Of a DNA stretch of 64,000 nt, positions 58,469-64,000 are shown piece by piece. The DNA is from Zerene cesonia (lineage: Eukaryota > Arthropoda > Insecta > Lepidoptera > Pieridae): NCBI RefSeq assembly GCF_012273895.1, contig NW_024045143.1:62001-126000 (forward strand), read 5' to 3'. The notes beneath the pieces were generated by a model. That model saw only the letters and a program-made list of their open reading frames with translations, had not been told where the DNA came from and searched no databases. How positions within the stretch are numbered: the stretch's first letter is position 1; the number at the start of each line of letters is the position of its first letter. The translations under genes and the position numbers were made by a program.

Positions 58469-60915
58469 AATAACATAATAAGTGCGTTTGCATAGTCGCC
58501 CTACGTTGATCATTTGGAATGGAGGTTCATGTTTCGATAAAAGGACGGGGCGGCTTAGGCGAATGCTTTATTTTTTAAATGGCTGAACATATGTTAATAG
58601 GACTTAAACTCGATGATAGCTTATGTTATATGTTACATTAATTTCTCTGATAATTTTTCATTGATAAAAGAATAAATTAAGATTAATATAAGTGGAACAT
58701 TAAACATACATATACTTAAGTTGAAAACAAAAATAAGCTACTTCTTATGATTTAGTTCCGCTCCCGTGAGCAGGCCCTTTGTTGTTATATCTCAATACGG
58801 CATGCCTTCACGAAGAGGATTTCTTAAGAGCTTGTTTTAAAATAAATACGACTAGAAATTTGCATTACAATGATATTATTTGTGAAAGAAAACTCGTGTG
58901 TCATTTAATTTGTATGTAACAGATTAATAAAAATAGTGATAAACATTTATATATGAGATTTATCGAAAGAGCGCTTTTAGATTATCAAATTATAATCGTC
59001 CAATTTTCTCCGAAGTTTTAAGCAAAGAAAAGCGGGTAAAGAAATGTTTCTCAACTTTTAAACTGTTTTATTAAAACTCTAACAGTTCAAGACTCAAAAA
59101 TTGTATAATGAAAGATATTATAATAGCAAATAATACGTATAATTATGAACGTAAACCCATATCCTCAACGGTGGAGCAGCATGTAACGACTTTATCAATA
59201 TAATATCAAATAATTCACCGTTAATCAGATCAGCTGCTATAAATCCGTCGAATCAAGCCTCTATAATTAAGTTGGTAAAGATCTTAATCGTAATTGAATC
59301 AGATTCAATAAAGTTACAATTTCTTGAAAGTAAATTGTTGTAATTTCCCGATTTGATTGATAGAGCTGGCTCGGGTTGTATATGTGTATGTGTGTCGGTA
59401 TTTATTACGTTTGTGCTCATTTGTTTTAATAGCCCCGTTTTAAATTTCTTTTCGCTATATGCTGTCGGACGATTTATATTATTTATGGGCCATAAAGGCA
59501 GCCGGTTTGTTAATATCTTCGTGTAATAGTATTTATTTGAGATTTCCGGCTAATGTAGGTGAGCCGGTAGTTACATATCAAAGTAATAATTTTCTAATGT
59601 TATGAATTAAAAAATTTATACCACTTACATTGTACCTAATATAATAAAGTAAACATAAGTATAGCTTATGTGTTTTACTGAAATGTAACTAAAAATACGT
59701 CTAAAAGTAACAGAAATTCATCCTCACAAACTATCGTATAGAAGTTAGTATGTTGATTATATATGCATATATTTTCATTCCTTGTAATTTAATACAACAA
59801 TAGCTTCGGATTTTAAACAATAAATATTTATCGAACTGTGACACTTTGTTTATATTTGTATACTATAATATTACTGTAAAATTATAGAAGACGACAAAAT
59901 GTATGTTTCATATTTTATAAGTATTCAGTATGTGCGCGGATAGTATGTTTCTGAAACATCTCATTTTACATTTTAAAACTACACGAGCGGGAAAAGTGTT
60001 ATCCGAGGGAACACACGGTACATGTAAATATCAATAACTTTAAAAGTTCCTACCCGCTAGAAACAAAGAACAGTACAACGGTAAATGTTTTAAATGCGAT
60101 GCTTTAATATATAGCGATTACATATAAGTGCCACCTTCTAAAGTTTATTATAAATATACCTTCGAGTGCCTAATATTTGTAAGTGCATTTAAAATATACC
60201 TGTTTTTAATGAAAGAACAGCCATAGCCATAGTCCTAAAGCCTTTTTTTCGCTTTATTAAAAATGGATTAGACTGATATAATATTTATCTTATAATGGTA
60301 ATGTTTAAAAAAGTTCTATCAATAAAACTATCCTTTAACAAATGTTAGCTGCGTTCATAAAATACTCTAGATTTTTCAACAATAATATTTGCCGTGATTT
60401 CTACTACATCTATAAACCTCATTCCAGCAAAGTCAGTAGGTATTCCCAACCGCAAGACTAAGATAGTAATAAATGGAGTTGAATCAAGGTAATAACAGCA
60501 GTCTATTCAGAGCCGGTAACTATTCACTCGCTTCTAATACATTTGAGCCCATAATAGCATCCTGGCGGAACGAAGCGTCTTCGGCGATATAACTTGGCGC
60601 TATTCAACGAATACAAACTGTTTTTTGATCGGAACATCTAGTTATACACGCGTTTAGTTCAATAGAAATTTGTTAATGCTTTGGTTTGGGTTTAGATATA
60701 CCTTTTTTTATGCAGCGGTAGATGCATTTTAGATATAAGCATAAAAACCTTTCGATACATAAGGAAATAATGGTACAAACTATTTCTCAACCCATTTGGG
60801 ATTAGCGGATAAGATGATAGACTGACAGACATAAACAGCCTCTAATATTATAAAATAGATACAATTAGTGATGAATATTGGATTACAGTGAAAATTGAGA
60901 TAAAGTCGTTACTTG
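58469..60915. other. AT-rich non-coding stretch
   Basis: GACTGACAGACATAAACAGCC followed by TAATATTATAAAATAG near 60822-60861 may be a decayed retrotransposon tail. No gene is seen. Confidence 0.45.
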
Positions 60916-60921
60916 ACTCAC

Positions 60922-60959
60922 GTGCGGATACGAAGGGGGGTCACGTTATGTTGACATAC
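60922..60959 (-). other. candidate microexon or recursive splice site (minus strand)
   Basis: On the minus strand ATCTTTGTTTCAG (strong acceptor) is followed at once by GTATGTC, then 38 bp to a consensus donor CGCAC|GTGAGTC. One frame (VCQHNVTPLRIR) is open across it. The joined acceptor/donor could be a ratchet point for stepwise removal of a long intron, or the 38 bp could be a microexon. Motif evidence only. Confidence 0.28.
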
Positions 60960-62870
60960 CTGAAACAAAGATAAGCATGATCAGTTAACATTTAATTCAT
61001 AATGATTAGTAAAATATGTTGCAACATTCTTATCTAAAGCTTTGATTATTTTAGAACTACTTAGTTCTGTTACGAATTCTTTAAAATGCAACGACTTTAC
61101 TGAGTGAAGTATTCTAAATAACCTAGGAAGTAATTAACCGATGACCTTAACCTACCCTAACGTATTGAAAACCCCTTTGGCAGCTTACTGAATACGAAAA
61201 AAACACAGAATACGAATGAAAGATAAATTTAGTTCTATCCAAACCTCTAAAGCACAAGTTGAGTGAATTTAACGTTGTGAATAGATGGAGAACCGAGACT
61301 ACCAATGGAAAATCAAATGTATCTTCTAATATAGAATATTTTTTAGGTAAATTAATAACAAAATAATATATCCTCACTGAATGAGTGGGAAGTTATTAGC
61401 GACGGGTGTACGAGCGTCCGGAGTCGCTTCTTGTATTTCATCAACGGGTAATGACCGACCTTACACTGAACACGAAAACTACAGGCTTGAAAATTTTCCT
61501 GTTTAAAATAGTATTAATTAGGACATTTTTGTATCGCAACAAAACATATTTAAATTCGTTCCTGCGCTACGATTAAGCAAATTAAAATGTTTCTTTAATT
61601 TCTCTCTTATTTTTCTGTCGTTATAACATATTCAACCCTTTGTTGTCTAAACAGATTTTGACATATTACCAAAGATTCGTTAGAACATGTGGCATTCGAA
61701 AGACTACGTAGCTATATAAACATACGTTACCTGGTGATGATTCGTCAATCCAACAGATTGTTTAGTACCTTGTAGAACAAATTTAACAAACCGCTAGTTC
61801 TCGAAGTAATTTAATCAAGGAAGAAAGAAGTGAACAATAAATAGCACATAAAATAGTTGAGCAACAGCAGTTACGTAACTCGCACGTATTGTATCTCAAG
61901 TGAATGGGCAAAGTTCACAATTACCGATATTGCTCCTAATAGTTTTTCTTCATATAACACAATATTAGGGTTGTTTCGCTCACGCTCAGCTTGTATTGGA
62001 TCCGTGAGCGTGTTGTGAAACGATTTCGCGAGAAAGAAGCAATTTAGTTACAAAATATTTGATACAGGGTCTGTATATTTTGGATGTTGATAATTTTGGA
62101 GATTTCACAAATGTTGTTGTGTTCGTTTTAAAAATTTTGATTTAATCGAAGATTTAATTCATAGTTTTATAGCATTAAATTATTTATACAAAAATATTAA
62201 AAAAAGACCTCATTGAAGTTTTAAAACGAAAATTATACTTCGTTTGGTCACTTCCTGAAACAACTATGATATGATTAAAGTTTTTATAGAAAAAAAACAA
62301 ACAAGAAAAACGAATTCTTCCCAAGGGCTTTTTATAAGAGCTAGGTTTTGAAGCCAAACTCAAACCTCGCGTAAGTTCGAAGATTAAGCGGCATAACTCC
62401 CGAGAGGCTAGCAGGATCTTGGGTATTAAGTTGACTTAGACCCAAGTGGCCCGCAATATGTTAAGACAACCCCCTCCCCCTCAAATTGTCTCCGTCTTAC
62501 GCCCTTAATTGAATTTATAATGGTTCACTTTGGGTATTTACTGTTTTCAATGCGGATTTGGGTGATATACGGCTGACGGGTTGAGGGTCGGAGTAATTGT
62601 TATGTAACAGCATGGGACAGAGTGAGGGTTCTGTTATCGCACTCGAAGGTGAAGCTAACGATATTACCAGGCCTTTGATGAAGTTTTTGGCACGGAGTTG
62701 CTTATCGCGTGTTACACTCCTCGTGTGACCAAGCCGATAATATTAGACTCAGAGTACCTCTTGGGCTATAGCATGTGTGGTAATAAGTTTTTATAGGGAC
62801 GTGTAAGGTTATCATTTGCGTTTGACAATATATTTTATGCCAATTATAAATGAAGGCGACCCACGGCGCC
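60960..62870. other. non-coding stretch with a structured segment
   Basis: A hairpin can be drawn at 61973-62021 (8-bp stem CACGCTCA/TGAGCGTG, an internal loop, then GTTTC/GAAAC). No gene is seen. Confidence 0.4.
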
Positions 62871-62878
62871 CACATTTC

Positions 62879-62903
62879 AATTTGATTTAGGTTAAATCAA
62901 ATT
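62879..62903. repeat. perfect 11-bp inverted repeat, 3-nt spacer
   Basis: AATTTGATTTA, GGT, TAAATCAAATT. AT-rich, so weaker than the other palindromes. Confidence 0.7.
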
Positions 62904-63067
62904 ACTTATCACTCTTTCTCCCTCTATCTTCTAAGAATGTTATAAATATAACTATTACCATTGGACAAATCATTAATACACTTTTAATAGCAATTCTTGA
63001 TATGAATCAAATGGACAGTGCAATATGTCTTTTCTTATAGTTAAAATGAAAAAGCATCAGCTCACTT

Positions 63068-63177
63068 TTACAGCATCATCAGCCCATCCTCTACGCTGGC
63101 CACGAATGAGTTGGCAGAATACATTTTGACGATTTTTCCTTCACCGTTTTAAGCAGGGGTGATGATGATGTAGATAA
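63068..63177. mobile_element. decayed interspersed repeat (CATCATCAGCCCAT ... CCTTCACCGTTTTAAGCA)
   Basis: CAGCATCATCAGCCCATCC and TTTTCCTTCACCGTTTTAAGC, with GATGATGATG at the end, recall a common lepidopteran repeat whose ends carry ATCATCATC. Short and diverged. Confidence 0.45.
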
Positions 63178-63676
63178 ATAGAAAAGTAGATTTATTCAAC
63201 GCACGAATTCTTTGATATCTAATCTAAATATCACCAGTGCTAATTTAGAACTCTTTCGCAATAATCATGCACAGTATCTATTGTTTAGTCAGCGGTAGCC
63301 GCGCCGGTGGCGTGTTTACGATGTTACATATTCATTGCTATTGTTAGGCATTATCTGGAGCTAGCTTAGCTTATAATTCTGCGAAGTGCGGCGAGATAGC
63401 CATGCTGGGATTTACCGGTATTATTTGTAATGTTCGGTACAACACAGGTCAACTGTGCAAACGGTGTGTTCAGCCTCTGTTGTCTGGTTCGGTATCCCGA
63501 TAGCTTAGTTATGGATTTGATTCTAACGATTCATTGGAGCAATAACCACGTTTATGTAACAACTGAAGTTGAAGTGACGTAATCGATTTTGGAATATTCT
63601 TAAATACTTCTGGTACACAATTTTATTGTGCTAAGCGAAGCAAATTAACAATTAACAATGTTATGTCAGCGTATAA

Positions 63677-63712
63677 TCTATCTACGCCTATGCAAAATTT
63701 CATTCAGTTTCA
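63677..63712 (+). mobile_element. RTE-like tail fragment cut by the terminal gap
   Basis: AATCTATCTACGCCTATGC followed by AAAATTTCATTCAGTTTCA matches the CTATCTACG...AAATTTCATTGCAATC...TTCAG part of the 4391/24845 elements and then runs into N. Confidence 0.5.
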
Positions 63713-64000
63713 NNNNNNNNNNNNNNNNNNNNNNNNNNNNNNNNNNNNNNNNNNNNNNNNNNNNNNNNNNNNNNNNNNNNNNNNNNNNNNNNNNNNNNNN
63801 NNNNNNNNNNNNNNNNNNNNNNNNNNNNNNNNNNNNNNNNNNNNNNNNNNNNNNNNNNNNNNNNNNNNNNNNNNNNNNNNNNNNNNNNNNNNNNNNNNNN
63901 NNNNNNNNNNNNNNNNNNNNNNNNNNNNNNNNNNNNNNNNNNNNNNNNNNNNNNNNNNNNNNNNNNNNNNNNNNNNNNNNNNNNNNNNNNNNNNNNNNNN
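63713..64000. other. assembly gap, continues past the window
   Basis: 288 N up to the last base; the true length is not visible. Confidence 0.99.

Noticed and set aside
1..64000. CRISPR arrays, operons, phage or prokaryotic systems
   Set aside because: No regularly spaced direct repeats, no dense coding; the sequence is plainly eukaryotic nuclear DNA.

Overview
This is AT-rich eukaryotic nuclear DNA, almost certainly from a moth or butterfly (Lepidoptera). The call rests on many short decayed repeats of types I know from lepidopteran genomes: RTE-like tails ending near ATAATATTAGTA, SINE-like elements of the GTCGAGCACGCTTCGGCAC type, and elements ending in GCCGGGTCGGCTAGT. Family names are from memory and need a Dfam or Repbase search. 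There are no operons or prokaryotic signals. The window holds two internal assembly gaps (14001-14365 and 43914-44913) and ends in a third (63713-64000).

Only one gene is convincing: an intronless plus-strand gene at 5034-6134. Its 366-residue product has a signal peptide, a long glutamine-rich coiled coil and a C-terminal alpha-crystallin/Hsp20-like domain. It lies between decayed retrotransposon tails, with a perfect 15-bp inverted repeat 71 bp before the ATG. A repeat copy begins 6 bp after the stop codon and probably supplies much of the 3' UTR.

The rest looks like gene desert or very long intron. By hand I found several candidate exons. The best are 8967-9141 (58 open codons between an acceptor and a GTAAGT donor, plus strand) and 52433-52556 (a stop-terminated exon behind a strong polypyrimidine acceptor, also readable as a 53-residue ORF from 52395). 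Weaker candidates sit at 17-128, 10865-10943, 36006-36081 and 60922-60959 (minus). A possible TATA promoter lies at 2931-3043. None is proven and I could not link them into one gene.

The mobile-element layer includes: RTE-like tails (4391, 4717, 10074, 14366, 24845, 47601, 50870, 58298, 63677); SINE-like copies (7298, 7676, 42836, 43632, 46315, 46513, 47752); a CTAGT-ended family (6141, 25940, 31203); LINE C-terminal fragments (28608 minus, 39866 plus); a jockey-like ORF1 zinc-knuckle fragment (43786-43913); and a foldback element with arms of about 95 bp (6531-6875).

The most unusual signal is a set of perfect short-spacer palindromes at 4928, 9278, 26033, 28704 and 62879 (arms 11-15 bp, spacers 2-5 nt), with a 10-bp case at 40037. 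Three lie inside repeat copies whose sisters in this same window lack them. That is the signature expected of local template-switch (fold-back) mutation.
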